The notes: generated by a model from the letters alone, not told the origin. Positions 16,558 through 26,191 are shown, counted from the first letter of the stretch. The stretch is DNA of 63,090 nucleotides from an uncultured Gluconobacter sp. (GCA_937880175.1 CALFLO010000095.1:1-63090); one strand, 5' to 3'. Translations and numbers: made by a program.

Positions 16558-17309
16558 TACAGCCTGATCGTCCCGTGACCGAAGATGATCTGCAGGCCTG
16601 GGTTGATGGATTTCTGTCTCCCGAACGTCTGCGAACAGTGGAAAACTGGCTCGAAAGCCATCCCGAAACATTGCGGCGCGTCATGACGTGGAGAGACGAG
16701 CGCGATGCCCTCCGCAAGGGGTTGGAGCCGGAACTCCGGGAACCTGTACCGGCGCGTTTCGGTATTTCAAACCTGCGGCAACGCAGAGGCAGGCATTCCA
16801 ACATGCCGCGAATGGCGGCCTCCATCGCCCTTGCGCTGTCGATAGGGTTTGGCAGCGGGTGGTTTCTGCGTGATCGACGTGTGCCCGTGGGGTTGGCTGC
16901 TGTTGAGCAGGAAGCAGCAATCGTGCGTGAGGCCAGCAAAGGGAGCACGATGACGGAAAGCAATGTTGCGCAACTCGCAGCATGGGGCGGCAAAGCACTG
17001 GGACGCCCGGTACAACCGCCGGATCTGTCAGCAGCGGGCTATCACCTTGTGGGAGGGCAATTGGTGACGACGGATCACGGGCCGGCCTGTGTCTTTTTCT
17101 ATAATGATGACAGCGGTGCCCGGATCTCCCTGTTCGTGCGCCCCATGTACGGCGTGGACGTTACCGCCCCCATGCGCCCGATGCGTCATTTGCCGGGTTA
17201 TCTCTGGGCCCAGAACGGGCTGGGGGTCAGTATGGTCGCGGATACGTCCATCAGCAGTCTGCACGCTCTGGCTGATCATGCCCGCGATCTGATGGCGAAG
17301 GCCAGTTAA
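16554..17309 (+). CDS. Membrane anti-sigma factor
   Basis: Protein of 251 residues. The N-terminal cytoplasmic part (EDDLQAWVDGFLSPERLRTVENWL) resembles the sigma-binding domain of RsiW/PrtR-type anti-sigmas that lack the zinc motif. One membrane helix lies near residues 83-102 (ASIALALSIGFGSGWFL). A periplasmic domain of about 145 residues follows. The start codon overlaps the sigma stop (ATGA), so sigma and anti-sigma are made in fixed ratio. The periplasmic domain is the likely sensor; its signal cannot be read from sequence. Confidence 0.87.
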   Translation: MIQPDRPVTEDDLQAWVDGFLSPERLRTVENWLESHPETLRRVMTWRDERDALRKGLEPELREPVPARFGISNLRQRRGRHSNMPRMAASIALALSIGFGSGWFLRDRRVPVGLAAVEQEAAIVREASKGSTMTESNVAQLAAWGGKALGRPVQPPDLSAAGYHLVGGQLVTTDHGPACVFFYNDDSGARISLFVRPMYGVDVTAPMRPMRHLPGYLWAQNGLGVSMVADTSISSLHALADHARDLMAKAS

Positions 17310-17362
17310 AGAGTAGGACGTCGATTGTCTAGCGCTTTACGCGGGACGAAGCACCCGAAACG

Positions 17363-17397
17363 GCCTGTCTGCACACTGGAAAATGAAGCAGACAGGC
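17363..17397 (+). terminator. Hairpin after the sigma/anti-sigma operon
   Basis: GCCTGTCTGC (17363-17372) and GCAGACAGGC (17388-17397) form a perfect ten-base stem with a 15-base loop, 53 bases past the anti-sigma stop. It lies between convergent genes and lacks a T run on either side, so it may act in both directions or only protect transcript ends. Confidence 0.5.
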
Positions 17398-17521
17398 GGA
17401 AAATCCTTACATGCTCGTCATTAAATTCGTTGCGGTTCATATCGTGAGGTAATTTGCTCGAATTTTTCTGACGCTGCTATGGTTCCAAGCGTACCCGAAG
17501 GTTTTGCCGATTGGGATATTC

Positions 17522-18856
17522 CTAAAGTGTGGCATCAAATACGGGATTTTCAACCAAATCATCAGCATTTTTCATGCAATATGCTGCGAATGTTGCAATC
17601 ACGACGAAGCATCCCATCGGCACGATGTAAGCAAGCTGCATGTTTCCGCCAGTTGCGTCTGAGATATAGCCTTGCAGAAGCGGGAGAATACCGCCGCCGC
17701 TGATGCTCATGACCAGAATTGATCCGCCGTAAGCACGGTCATGGCCCAGTTCATCGACGGTCAGGCCATAGATGGTCGGCCAGCAGGGGCCAAGCAGTCC
17801 ACTGACGAGGATGGCCGCATACACAGCCGTGAAATCATGCGCCATCACCGCATATCCCAGAGCCACAATGCAGAGCAGGCTGTAAACGAACAGAACCCGT
17901 GCAGGGCGGGCGTGCCGCATGAAAAAATTGGCGACCAGTTTGCCGACAAAGAAGGCGCAGAATGACAGGATCAGGTATACAGAGGCCTGTCGTTCGTTGA
18001 TGTGCCCCAGTCGCATGGAGAGGCGGATGATGAAGCTCCAGACGCCAACCTGTGCGCCGACATACAGAAACTGCGTCAGGATACCGAGAACGAAGCGCCT
18101 GTTGGCGAACAGCCGTTTGAGGGCACCAGCAGTATCAAGGTCGTGCCTCCGCTGCTGATCGCGCCCTTTGCACGCCGGATAACGCGTGACGCCTATGGCG
18201 ATCATGACGACCAGCAGAACCCCGAGAATATAGACATATGGCTCAAGAGTAGCGTGAATCATGCCGAGTTGATGCTGCCAGGCCTGAGCAGCAGGCATGG
18301 TGGAGAGCTGTTCGCGGGAGAGGTCGCCATCCTTGAAAATCAGGTATGCTCCCATGCTGGAGCCCAGAATGGCCCCGATCGGCTGAAAAGCGCTCGCAAA
18401 GTTCAAGCGGTGCGTCCCGCGTCCCGGGGGGCCAAGCAGGGTGCAATAGGTATCGGCGGCCGTTTCAATAAAGACCAGTCCTGCAGCCACGACAAAAAGA
18501 GCCACGAAGAAGATCTGATATGTTGCGAAATGGGCCGCAGGAAAAAACAGGCAACAGCCGATGAGATACAGCAAAAGCCCCAGCTGGATCGACCATTTGT
18601 AACTGAAGCGCTTGATGACCATGCCTGCCGGAATACCCAGCACGAAATAGCTGATATAGAACGAGAACTGCACGAGAGCGGACTGAAAATCCGATAGCAT
18701 GAAGGCTTTTCGGAATTGCCCGATCAGCACGTCATTAAGGCTCATCGCGCAGCCCCATAGTGAGAACAGGCAGCATAGCAGCCCAAAAGCGAGCAGGGGC
18801 GTGCGGTTCAGGTAAAAGCCGTCCGGGAGTTGGACGATGGGATCGGACTTGGCCAC
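17522..18856 (-). CDS. FucP-type sugar MFS transporter
   Basis: Protein of 444 residues with about twelve membrane helices. The opening (LLCCLFSLWGCAMSLNDVLI) with Asn and Asp in helix 1, the IETAADTYCTLLG stretch and FASAFQPIGAILG are hallmarks of the fucose/glucose/galactose:proton symporter group. The start is taken at GTG 18856, where GAGG lies about eight bases upstream and the family N terminus begins; the frame is open to 18967 without family similarity. Single gene facing away from the luciferase-like gene. Substrate probably a hexose or deoxyhexose; not decidable here. Confidence 0.83.
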   Translation of the reverse strand: MAKSDPIVQLPDGFYLNRTPLLAFGLLCCLFSLWGCAMSLNDVLIGQFRKAFMLSDFQSALVQFSFYISYFVLGIPAGMVIKRFSYKWSIQLGLLLYLIGCCLFFPAAHFATYQIFFVALFVVAAGLVFIETAADTYCTLLGPPGRGTHRLNFASAFQPIGAILGSSMGAYLIFKDGDLSREQLSTMPAAQAWQHQLGMIHATLEPYVYILGVLLVVMIAIGVTRYPACKGRDQQRRHDLDTAGALKRLFANRRFVLGILTQFLYVGAQVGVWSFIIRLSMRLGHINERQASVYLILSFCAFFVGKLVANFFMRHARPARVLFVYSLLCIVALGYAVMAHDFTAVYAAILVSGLLGPCWPTIYGLTVDELGHDRAYGGSILVMSISGGGILPLLQGYISDATGGNMQLAYIVPMGCFVVIATFAAYCMKNADDLVENPVFDATL

Positions 18857-19149
18857 GGGTTGTGCCTCACAGGACTGGTTGAGCGCTAAAGATAAAAACT
18901 GGATCCTGGATGGGGGATAACATTCCAGTATCAGGTAGGAGTTATGATAAGCGCTAATATCACACAATAAATGTTTTAAAAGTGATATTTTTTGTGAGTT
19001 TCGCGGTTTTGATCTTTTGGCGGCGAGTTAGATTGAGGTTTGGGATTCCAGTGGGGCGCTCTCTGGTTTGAGACGGTTTGCCTCTTTCTGCTTGGCATGT
19101 TCCAGTGGTCTCCCCACCTGTATGAGACACCGGTGACAGGGCCTTACAC
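18857..19149. promoter_or_regulatory. Divergent control region of sugar transporter and LLM oxidoreductase
   Basis: The 293-base gap contains AGCGCTAA twice in the same orientation (18882-18889 and 18950-18957), 68 bases apart. It also has an inverted repeat AATATCAC (18956-18963) with GTGATATT (18982-18989). AGCGCT is the kind of central palindrome seen in LacI/GalR operators, and two sites at loop distance would suit a sugar repressor. No such regulator gene is in the window, so this stays tentative. Confidence 0.3.
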
Positions 19150-20151
19150 ATGATTCCACTTTCAGTTCTCGATCTTGCGTTCATCACCGAAGGCAGCTCG
19201 GCCACTGATGCGCTTCATCGGAGTGCGGATCTTGCGCAGCATTCGGAAAGTCTGGGCTTCAGGCGTTTCTGGCTGGCCGAACATCATTCGATGCCTGGTA
19301 TTGCCTCAGCTGCGACTGCGGTCGTGATCGGCTATGTCGCGGGTGCTACGAAAACCATCCGCGTGGGGGCAGGGGGGATCATGCTGCCAAACCACGCACC
19401 ACTTGCTGTTGCCGAAGCGTTCGGCACGCTGGAAACCCTTTACCCGGGCCGGATCGATCTGGGGCTTGGACGTGCGCCCGGTTCCGATCAGGCGACAATG
19501 CGCGCACTGCGTCGTGACCCGGCCTCCGCCGATCGCTTCCCACAGGATGTGTTCGAACTGCTGCGTTATTTTGAAAAGCCGGAACAGGGGCAGGCTGTCT
19601 TTGCTGTTCCGGGTGCGGGGCTGACTGTTCCGGTCTGGCTGCTGGGATCGTCCCTGTTCTCCGCCCATCTGGCCGCTATCATGGGGTTGCCCTTCGCATT
19701 CGCCAGTCACTTTGCCCCAGATCTGATGGAAGAGGCTCTGGCGCTTTACCGTGAGCGGTTTGAGCCTTCGGAGCGGTTACAAAAACCTTACGCCATGCTG
19801 GGTATCAACGCAGTCATAGGAGAGACGCATGCCGCGGCGCAGCGGGACGCCACGTCCCTGCAGCAGCACTTTATTGCATTGCGCCAGGGACGTCCGACGA
19901 CTTTTCCTGCACCTCGTCCGGTATCCTGGAATAGCCAGGAGCAACGTCTGCTCGACAGCACGCTGCTTTATACTTTTGTGGGAACGGCAGAGGACGTGAC
20001 ACAAAATATCTCCGCTTTCGTGGAGCGGTACAGGCCTGATGAACTTCTGATCGGTGCGCCGTTATTCTCTCAGGAGGAAAGGCGCCGGACGCTCAGTGGG
20101 ATTGCCCATCATCTGATGGAAGCAGGACCCCCCGGTCGAACACACGCGTAA
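19150..20151 (+). CDS. LLM class flavin-dependent oxidoreductase (luciferase-like)
   Basis: Protein of 333 residues, TIM-barrel bacterial luciferase family. The family core is visible: FWLAEHHSMPGIASAA, then VGAGGIMLPNHAPLAVAE, LGLGRAPGSD, and LLGSSLFSAHLAA. This matches the YhbW/MsnO8 single-subunit group that uses FMN. It starts with ATG 19150 and has normal length. It may be an FMN-dependent monooxygenase or reductase; the group includes many uncharacterised members. Divergent from the sugar transporter. Confidence 0.87.
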   Translation: MIPLSVLDLAFITEGSSATDALHRSADLAQHSESLGFRRFWLAEHHSMPGIASAATAVVIGYVAGATKTIRVGAGGIMLPNHAPLAVAEAFGTLETLYPGRIDLGLGRAPGSDQATMRALRRDPASADRFPQDVFELLRYFEKPEQGQAVFAVPGAGLTVPVWLLGSSLFSAHLAAIMGLPFAFASHFAPDLMEEALALYRERFEPSERLQKPYAMLGINAVIGETHAAAQRDATSLQQHFIALRQGRPTTFPAPRPVSWNSQEQRLLDSTLLYTFVGTAEDVTQNISAFVERYRPDELLIGAPLFSQEERRRTLSGIAHHLMEAGPPGRTHA

Positions 20152-20304
20152 GCACATAACGCGCGCACTACGACAGCGACCTGACCTCGTCATTTCGGCC
20201 ATCCGTCAGGCGACCAGCATCTTCTGACTGGGATTGTTGAGTCGAACTCGAAATATTATTCTACACACGCCAATGGTGTTCGTCGGCTCACTGGTATTAT
20301 AAAA

Positions 20305-20358
20305 ATTATATTAATAAATATAATATAAATGAAATATATCTGTCATCAAAACATTACA
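20305..20358 (+). promoter_or_regulatory. AT palindrome and possible Pho-box-like site before TonB receptor gene
   Basis: ATTATATT (20305-20312) and AATATAAT (20317-20324) form a perfect eight-base palindrome with a four-base centre, inside a very AT-rich 290-base gap. At 20340-20346 a perfect CTGTCAT half-site of the PhoB type occurs, but the following half (ACATTAC) fits poorly. Either could control the receptor-phospholipase operon, through a metal regulator or PhoB. No strong -35/-10 pair stands out. Confidence 0.3.
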
Positions 20359-20440
20359 CGACAGAATAAATCTGCGAACATAAGGTTCGCCGCGTGATTA
20401 CCGCTAAAACTTTACAATCTTGATGCCGGAAAAACGCGAA

Positions 20441-22828
20441 ATGAAAAAGAATGGTGTTCTGCTCACCACCTGTCTGAGTTCATTAGTTTTCTACAGCGCC
20501 AATGCTGCTCCACTTCCTGCAAAAGCGCCTGCGCACAAAAATGCATCTCAGCATAAGTCATCCCGGGCACCGGACCAGAAGCCTGAAGCCAAAAACAGTA
20601 ATACTGACGCGGCTATTTCAAATAAATCTGAATCCATTGTTGTTCTCGGCTCCGGTGCCTCACGCGAAACGCAGACCCTTTCCCATATGGCGCTTCAAGA
20701 GGTCGCCCCCGGCACAAGCCCTCTCAAAACACTCTCAAAACTTCCCGGCGTGATGTTCACGTCTTCAGACCCGCTGGGGTCTTACGAGTGGTCGCAGCAG
20801 ATCATCATCCGTGGCTTCGACCAGAGCCGTCTGGGCTTCACGATGGATGGCATTCCACTCGGTAACCTCGCCTATGGCAACGATAACGGCCTGTCGATCG
20901 GCCGTGCCCTGCAAACCGAAAACAACGGACCGGCAACCCTCGCGCAGGGCGCCGGATCGGTTGGCGTTGCCGCATCAAACGATCTTGGTGGCGCACTAGA
21001 ATTCACGTCCATCGACCCCAGCACGAAATATGGCGTGGACGTTGCGGGAACGGTTGGGTCCTACGGAACCTGGCGGACATTCGCCCGCATCAACTCCGGA
21101 ACTCTCCCGGGCGGCGGCCGACTGTATGTTTCGTACAATTATCAGGACGCCAATAAGTGGAAGGGGGACGGCATCCAGCAGCAGCAGCAGGCCAACGCCA
21201 AGTTCATTCAGCCGCTGGGTGAGAAGGTCAAGCTGACGCTGTTTGGTGATTACAGCCAGCGCGCTGAAAATGATTACCAGGATCTGTCCCTCCAGTTGAT
21301 CCACAACCGGGGCTACAACGTCGATAACGTCACCAATAATTATACCTTGGCCAAGCAGATCGCCACAGCCTACCAGAATGGTACGGCTTTCCCGAAGGGG
21401 ATCACCGATCAGGACCAGTCCTATTACAACTCCGCCGGCCTCCGTCAGGACGCATTGGGTTACGGGCGTCTGGATTTTGACATCACCAGCCGCCTCAAGG
21501 GCTACGCCACAGTCTACGGACACACCAATACTGGTGAAGGCATTTACGCAACGCCCTATGAGCCAACACCGGACTCACTGGGCGGCTCACCTCTTTCAGT
21601 ACGTACCACCGAATATGATATTCACCGTGAGGGCTTCATCGGTGGCCTGACATACAAGATTGCCCACCACACGATCGAAGGTGGATTCTGGTTTGAAAAC
21701 AATGACTTCGAACAGGCACGTCGTTTCTACCCACTGAGCGTCGATAAATATACCGGCAGTTCTGTGCACTGGTTCCGCAATAATCCCTTTGCAACCCAGT
21801 GGCAGAGTGCGTTCAATACTAAAACGTATCAGTTTCACCTGCAGGACACCTGGCAGATCACGCCGGCCTTCAAGCTGAATTATGGCTTCAAATCGCTGGT
21901 CGTCGATAATCATGGCCGCCAGCTTGAAGGCAATTATATGGGAACTCCGGTTGCCAACACTTACGCTTCGGGTTCCATTACCTCTGCCAACGGTTTCCTG
22001 CCGCAGCTTGGTGGCAACTACCGGATCAACCGCCATAACGAGCTTTTCGCGGATTTCGCCCGCAACATGGCAGCGTTCGACAATTCCACGACCGGCGCGA
22101 CCAGCCCGTTTGCCATGACAACTGCGGCTTATGCGGCGGCCAAGAACACGCTGCATCCTGAAATGTCCTACAGCGAAGAAATCGGTTACCGCTATCACGA
22201 CCACCGCATCCAGGCGTCCCTGACCGGCTATTACATCGAGTTTGAAAACCGCCTTGCGTCCATCTCGCCTGTTTCAAGCGGCACAAATGTTCAGGGCTAT
22301 GCCAGTATTCTGAGCAATGTCGGTGGTGTCACGGCACGCGGCATCGATGCGGCCTTCAATTACCATTTCACGGACAACTGGTCGATCTACGCATCGTATG
22401 CCTACAACCAGTCAACCTATGACGACAACCTGACAACTGGCGGCGTGACATACGCTACCAAGGGCAAAAGCGTTGTCGCCATGCCGCGTAACCTGGCCAA
22501 CGTACAGCTCAGCTACGACGATGGTTCGATCTGGGGCAATGTCGGCATGCAGTATCAGGGCCGCAGAACCTACACCTACACCAATGATCAGTGGATCAAG
22601 CCAAACGACATCTTCAATCTGAATGTCGGTTATCGCTTCCACAGCCATAACTGGGTGCTGCATGGTCTGGATGCCCAGATCAATGTCACCAACCTGTTCG
22701 ACAAACGCTATGTTGCCACGGTTGGTAGCACGGGCTTTGCCGTCAGTGACCCGAGTGGAAGCCTGCAGACCCTTCAGGCGGGTGCCCCCCGCATGGTATT
22801 CTTTACCCTGCGCAAGCACTTCTTCTGA
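20441..22828 (+). CDS. TonB-dependent outer membrane receptor
   Basis: Protein of 795 residues: signal peptide (KKNGVLLTTCLSSLVFYSANA), a Lys/Ser-rich linker, a plug domain from about residue 65 (SIVVLGSGASRETQ; SKLPGVMFTSSDP; IIIRGFDQSRLGFTMDGIPLG), and a 22-strand barrel ending LRKHFF with terminal Phe. There is no N-terminal FecR-type signalling domain. ATG 20441 is chosen because it begins the signal peptide and follows GGAAAA by about eight bases; an in-frame ATG at 20423 exists. The phospholipase gene starts 22 bases downstream, so the two are probably cotranscribed. The substrate could be a metal chelate or a phosphorylated or glycosidic compound. Confidence 0.9.
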   Translation: MKKNGVLLTTCLSSLVFYSANAAPLPAKAPAHKNASQHKSSRAPDQKPEAKNSNTDAAISNKSESIVVLGSGASRETQTLSHMALQEVAPGTSPLKTLSKLPGVMFTSSDPLGSYEWSQQIIIRGFDQSRLGFTMDGIPLGNLAYGNDNGLSIGRALQTENNGPATLAQGAGSVGVAASNDLGGALEFTSIDPSTKYGVDVAGTVGSYGTWRTFARINSGTLPGGGRLYVSYNYQDANKWKGDGIQQQQQANAKFIQPLGEKVKLTLFGDYSQRAENDYQDLSLQLIHNRGYNVDNVTNNYTLAKQIATAYQNGTAFPKGITDQDQSYYNSAGLRQDALGYGRLDFDITSRLKGYATVYGHTNTGEGIYATPYEPTPDSLGGSPLSVRTTEYDIHREGFIGGLTYKIAHHTIEGGFWFENNDFEQARRFYPLSVDKYTGSSVHWFRNNPFATQWQSAFNTKTYQFHLQDTWQITPAFKLNYGFKSLVVDNHGRQLEGNYMGTPVANTYASGSITSANGFLPQLGGNYRINRHNELFADFARNMAAFDNSTTGATSPFAMTTAAYAAAKNTLHPEMSYSEEIGYRYHDHRIQASLTGYYIEFENRLASISPVSSGTNVQGYASILSNVGGVTARGIDAAFNYHFTDNWSIYASYAYNQSTYDDNLTTGGVTYATKGKSVVAMPRNLANVQLSYDDGSIWGNVGMQYQGRRTYTYTNDQWIKPNDIFNLNVGYRFHSHNWVLHGLDAQINVTNLFDKRYVATVGSTGFAVSDPSGSLQTLQAGAPRMVFFTLRKHFF

Positions 22829-22850
22829 TCACCGGATCTCCTGCCTCTTG

Positions 22851-24902
22851 ATGGATGACGCCTTGATGCCACGTTCCCCTAGCCGTCGACAGTTTCTCAG
22901 GCTCGGTTCCGCCACGGCCGCCGCAGCTGTCCTGCCTGAGAATCTGAAGCGCGCGCTCGCCATTGCGCCGCACACTGTCACAGGCACCATTCAGGACGTG
23001 GAGCATGTCGTCATCCTGATGCAGGAAAACCGGTCTTTCGATCACTATTTCGGCTGTCTTCAGGGGGTTCGCGGCTACGGAGATCCCCGGGCCGAACGCC
23101 TGCCAGATGGAAGAAGCGTCTTTGCACAGCCAGATGGAAAGGGAGGAGCAATTCTCCCTTTCCTGTTTGATACAGCCCATACCTCCAGCGCCTGTCTCGC
23201 CAGTCTTGACCATAGCTGGAAAGGCACCCAGACCGCCTGGAACGACTGGGACACATGGATCTCCCACAAAACTCCCATGACCATGGGGCATTTCACGCGC
23301 ACGGAAATTCCGTACTATTACGCGCTGGCCGATGCCTTCACCATCTGCGACGCCTATCACGCCTCCATTTTCGGCCCGACCAATCCCAACCGTCTTTTTC
23401 TGTTTTCAGGCACAAGCGGACTGGCTGTCGGCAATTCCGGCAAACAGGCGATTGAGAACGTCGATGACGGAAACTGGTCAGCCGATATGGCTCATGACCA
23501 TCCCGACTTCACGCCGTTCCGGTGGGAGACTTACCCGGAGAGGCTTCAGGACGCGGGCGTTTCCTGGCGTGTTTATCAGGAATACGACAATTTCGGCGAT
23601 AACCCGCTGGCCTCCTTTGCGCAGTTCCGCAACCTCGACCCGAAATCCTGGCAGTACCGTCGGGCGCGCCAGATCGTTCCCGGTTCCACTGAAGCTGACA
23701 TGCACACGACCGAAGGCCGCTACCTTGTTGCCGAATTTGAACGCGACGTTTCGGAAGGGCGCCTGCCTCAGGTCTCATGGATCGTCCCGCCCACGGCCCT
23801 GAGCGAACATCCCAACGCCCCGCCCGGATACGGCGAACATCTCATTTCCCAGATCATGGACGTCTTTGTCCGCCATCCTGATGTCTGGTCGCGCACCGTC
23901 TTCATTCTCAATTATGACGAGAATGACGGTTTTTTTGACCATGTTCCTGTCCCTGTTCCCGCATTGACGCCGGAGCAGGGTGGTGGAACGGTTTCAACGA
24001 AAGGTGAGGCCTATCACGATGTTCCGGTCGGGCTGGGACCTCGCGTGCCCGCCATCATCGTCTCACCCTGGACAAAAGGCGGCTGGGTCAATTCGCAGGT
24101 TTTCGACCACACGTCCGTTCTGCGCTTTCTCGAAGCACGCTTTGGCGTCAAATGCCCGAACATCACGCCGTGGCGCCGCAGCGTGTGCGGCGATCTGACT
24201 TCCGTGTTCGATTTCGCGCAGACAGACCGGACATGGACGGCCAGCCTGCCGCGCACGGACGACTATCTCCCCCAAACACGGCGCTCGTGCCAGCTTCCCC
24301 ATCCGGTCGTTCCGACAATACAGAAGCTTCCCTGTCAGGAAGCAGGCCAACGTCCGGCACGAGCTCTGCCTTATCACTTACAGGCAGATTTTCAGGCACC
24401 GGAAACCCTCAGGCTGGCAAACACCGGCACGCAGGGCGCCGTTTTCCGTGTCCGCGCCAACGGCACTACGCGCCATTACACGCTCGATGCCCGCAGCAAC
24501 TTGTCCATTCGGGTGAAGCTGTCCGATCAAGAGGCGGTTACGCTGCACGGTCCCAATGGGTTCTATCGCTCCCTCCGGGGGCAGGATCTTCCAGAAGCCA
24601 CGCTTCAACACGATCCCCATCTGGATGTCCTGCTTCTGTCGCTTCGCAATACGGCACATAAGCCCCGGACTTTCCATATCATCGAAAAATATAGTGCTCC
24701 CGAACGCACACTTATCTTGCCTGCTGGCAGCGCCATGACCGTACAATGGCCAATAGCTCAGGCCTCATACTGGTACGATCTTGAGATCCGGGTAGCAGAA
24801 TTCCCACAAATCATGCTGGAAATGGCAGGACATATTGAGAACGGAAAACCCAGCCTGACAGATCCGCAAATGCCTTCGGCGGATCATAAGTTGTATAAAT
24901 AA
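22851..24902 (+). CDS. Phosphocholine-specific phospholipase C, Tat-exported
   Basis: Protein of 683 residues, close to the usual length of the PlcN/PlcH group. A twin-arginine signal (SRRQFLRLG) is at about residue 12. The acid-phosphatase-like catalytic core shows VVILMQENRSFDHYFG and, later, NYDENDGFFDHVPVP, both with metal-binding Asp, His and Asn. Two C-terminal DUF756 domains follow (about 465-555 and 585-670). It cleaves phosphatidylcholine to diacylglycerol and phosphocholine in the periplasm or outside. ATG 22851 and ATG 22866 are both possible starts; the first is listed. Following a TonB receptor gene, it fits phosphate or choline scavenging. Confidence 0.9.
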   Translation: MDDALMPRSPSRRQFLRLGSATAAAAVLPENLKRALAIAPHTVTGTIQDVEHVVILMQENRSFDHYFGCLQGVRGYGDPRAERLPDGRSVFAQPDGKGGAILPFLFDTAHTSSACLASLDHSWKGTQTAWNDWDTWISHKTPMTMGHFTRTEIPYYYALADAFTICDAYHASIFGPTNPNRLFLFSGTSGLAVGNSGKQAIENVDDGNWSADMAHDHPDFTPFRWETYPERLQDAGVSWRVYQEYDNFGDNPLASFAQFRNLDPKSWQYRRARQIVPGSTEADMHTTEGRYLVAEFERDVSEGRLPQVSWIVPPTALSEHPNAPPGYGEHLISQIMDVFVRHPDVWSRTVFILNYDENDGFFDHVPVPVPALTPEQGGGTVSTKGEAYHDVPVGLGPRVPAIIVSPWTKGGWVNSQVFDHTSVLRFLEARFGVKCPNITPWRRSVCGDLTSVFDFAQTDRTWTASLPRTDDYLPQTRRSCQLPHPVVPTIQKLPCQEAGQRPARALPYHLQADFQAPETLRLANTGTQGAVFRVRANGTTRHYTLDARSNLSIRVKLSDQEAVTLHGPNGFYRSLRGQDLPEATLQHDPHLDVLLLSLRNTAHKPRTFHIIEKYSAPERTLILPAGSAMTVQWPIAQASYWYDLEIRVAEFPQIMLEMAGHIENGKPSLTDPQMPSADHKLYK

Positions 24903-25227
24903 ATCCAATAACAATAATTAATCGATAGAATTTATCTTAATTTATTATCAGACTATAATTGATCTGTAATTGTGGCGTATTGGATATGCTTTGCATGTCA
25001 TAATCCAGATCACAATCTGAAGATGCCATTAACGTGCAGAAAAATCATGCTCTTGCACACGGCCGATGCGGGTAGCAGCCTGTATCAAAATCCCTGATCG
25101 TAAAGACTGCATCGTTTTTAAAATGATGCAATGAAATTCACGAAGCAACACTTGCCTGTCCTGGCAGTTGAAGAAGGGAGAGGTGTTTTCTCCGGAGAGC
25201 GCCAGAACCCTTTCGGAGTGCTTTTTG
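24903..25227. other. Intergenic region between phospholipase and SDR genes
   Basis: The first 100 bases are very AT-rich, with no T-run hairpin directly after the phospholipase stop. A hairpin TGCATC (25108-25113) with GATGCA (25125-25130) flanks a T/A-rich loop. It sits about 100 bases before the SDR start and could be the end of the upstream transcript or part of the SDR leader. I see no gene or clear promoter. Confidence 0.4.
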
Positions 25228-26088
25228 ATGCCTGACCATATTATTCCACAGTCCCAAGATCATCAGCCCGGTCTTGAGAGCCTGATGCAGCCCAAGGCTA
25301 TCCATATACGTCCTGATTACCGGGGAAGCGGCAAACTCTCAGGCAAGAAAGCCCTGATCAGTGGCGGGGATAGTGGGATCGGGCGCGCGGCGGCCATCCA
25401 TTTTGCCCGTGAGGGCGCGGATGTGGCGATCCTCTATCTGGAGGAGCACGAAGATGCCCAGGAGACTGTACGTCTTATCGAAAAAGAAGGCCGCAAAGGG
25501 TTGGCCATTGCGGGGGATGTTTCGTCCAGTCAGGTCTGTAATGATGCCGTAGCTCGCACGGTCAATGAACTTGGCGGTCTCGATATCCTCGTGAATAATG
25601 CCGGAGTTCAGATTGTTGAGGAAGACGTCGAAGCCATTTCCGACGAGGAATGGCAGCGTCATATGGACACCAACGTCAACGGCTATTTCTATCTCGTCCG
25701 GGCGGCGCTTGCACACCTGAAAAAGGGCAGTGCGATCGTCAATACGTCATCCATCAATGCTTTTGCAGGGAACAAGGCCCTTCTGGCTTATTCCACGACA
25801 AAGGCCGCAGAGATGGGGATGACGCGCGCTCTGGCGCTTCAACTGGTATCTAAGGGCATCCGGGTGAATGCTGTGGCACCGGGTCCGGTCTGGACGCCAC
25901 TTCAGCCGGCAAGCTGGGGCGTGATTGATCCGCAGGCAGTAGCCGATCTGGGTAAAGATACGCCAATGGGGCGTTGCGGTGATCCTGCAGAGCTTGGTCC
26001 GGCTTATGTCTATCTGGCAAGCGACGACGCCTCCTTCGTGACGGGCCAGACACTGCATGTGAATGGCGGTATGATCATCAACGGCTGA
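25228..26088 (+). CDS. SDR family oxidoreductase, YghA/GSP39-like
   Basis: Protein of 286 residues with the N-terminal extension typical of the stress-related YghA/general stress protein 39 group (QPGLESLMQPKAIHIRPDY, then GSGKLSGKKALISGG). The NAD(P) motif is SGGDSGIGRAAA, NNAGVQ is present, the catalytic Ser is in NTSSINAF, and YSTTK carries Tyr and Lys. ATG 25228 follows GGAG by nine bases; an upstream start at 25168 lacks this support. These enzymes are often induced by ethanol, salt or oxidative stress and reduce aldehydes, which would suit an acetic acid bacterium. A terminator-like hairpin follows. Confidence 0.88.
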   Translation: MPDHIIPQSQDHQPGLESLMQPKAIHIRPDYRGSGKLSGKKALISGGDSGIGRAAAIHFAREGADVAILYLEEHEDAQETVRLIEKEGRKGLAIAGDVSSSQVCNDAVARTVNELGGLDILVNNAGVQIVEEDVEAISDEEWQRHMDTNVNGYFYLVRAALAHLKKGSAIVNTSSINAFAGNKALLAYSTTKAAEMGMTRALALQLVSKGIRVNAVAPGPVWTPLQPASWGVIDPQAVADLGKDTPMGRCGDPAELGPAYVYLASDDASFVTGQTLHVNGGMIING

Positions 26089-26191
26089 TATTCAAACCTG
26101 AAGGTTTTGATGGAAGCTTCTTGATTCCAGCTCTCATGTTGTCATGAGGGATAGTCTTCGTTGAGGCGGTCCAGTTTCTTGAATGATGAGG

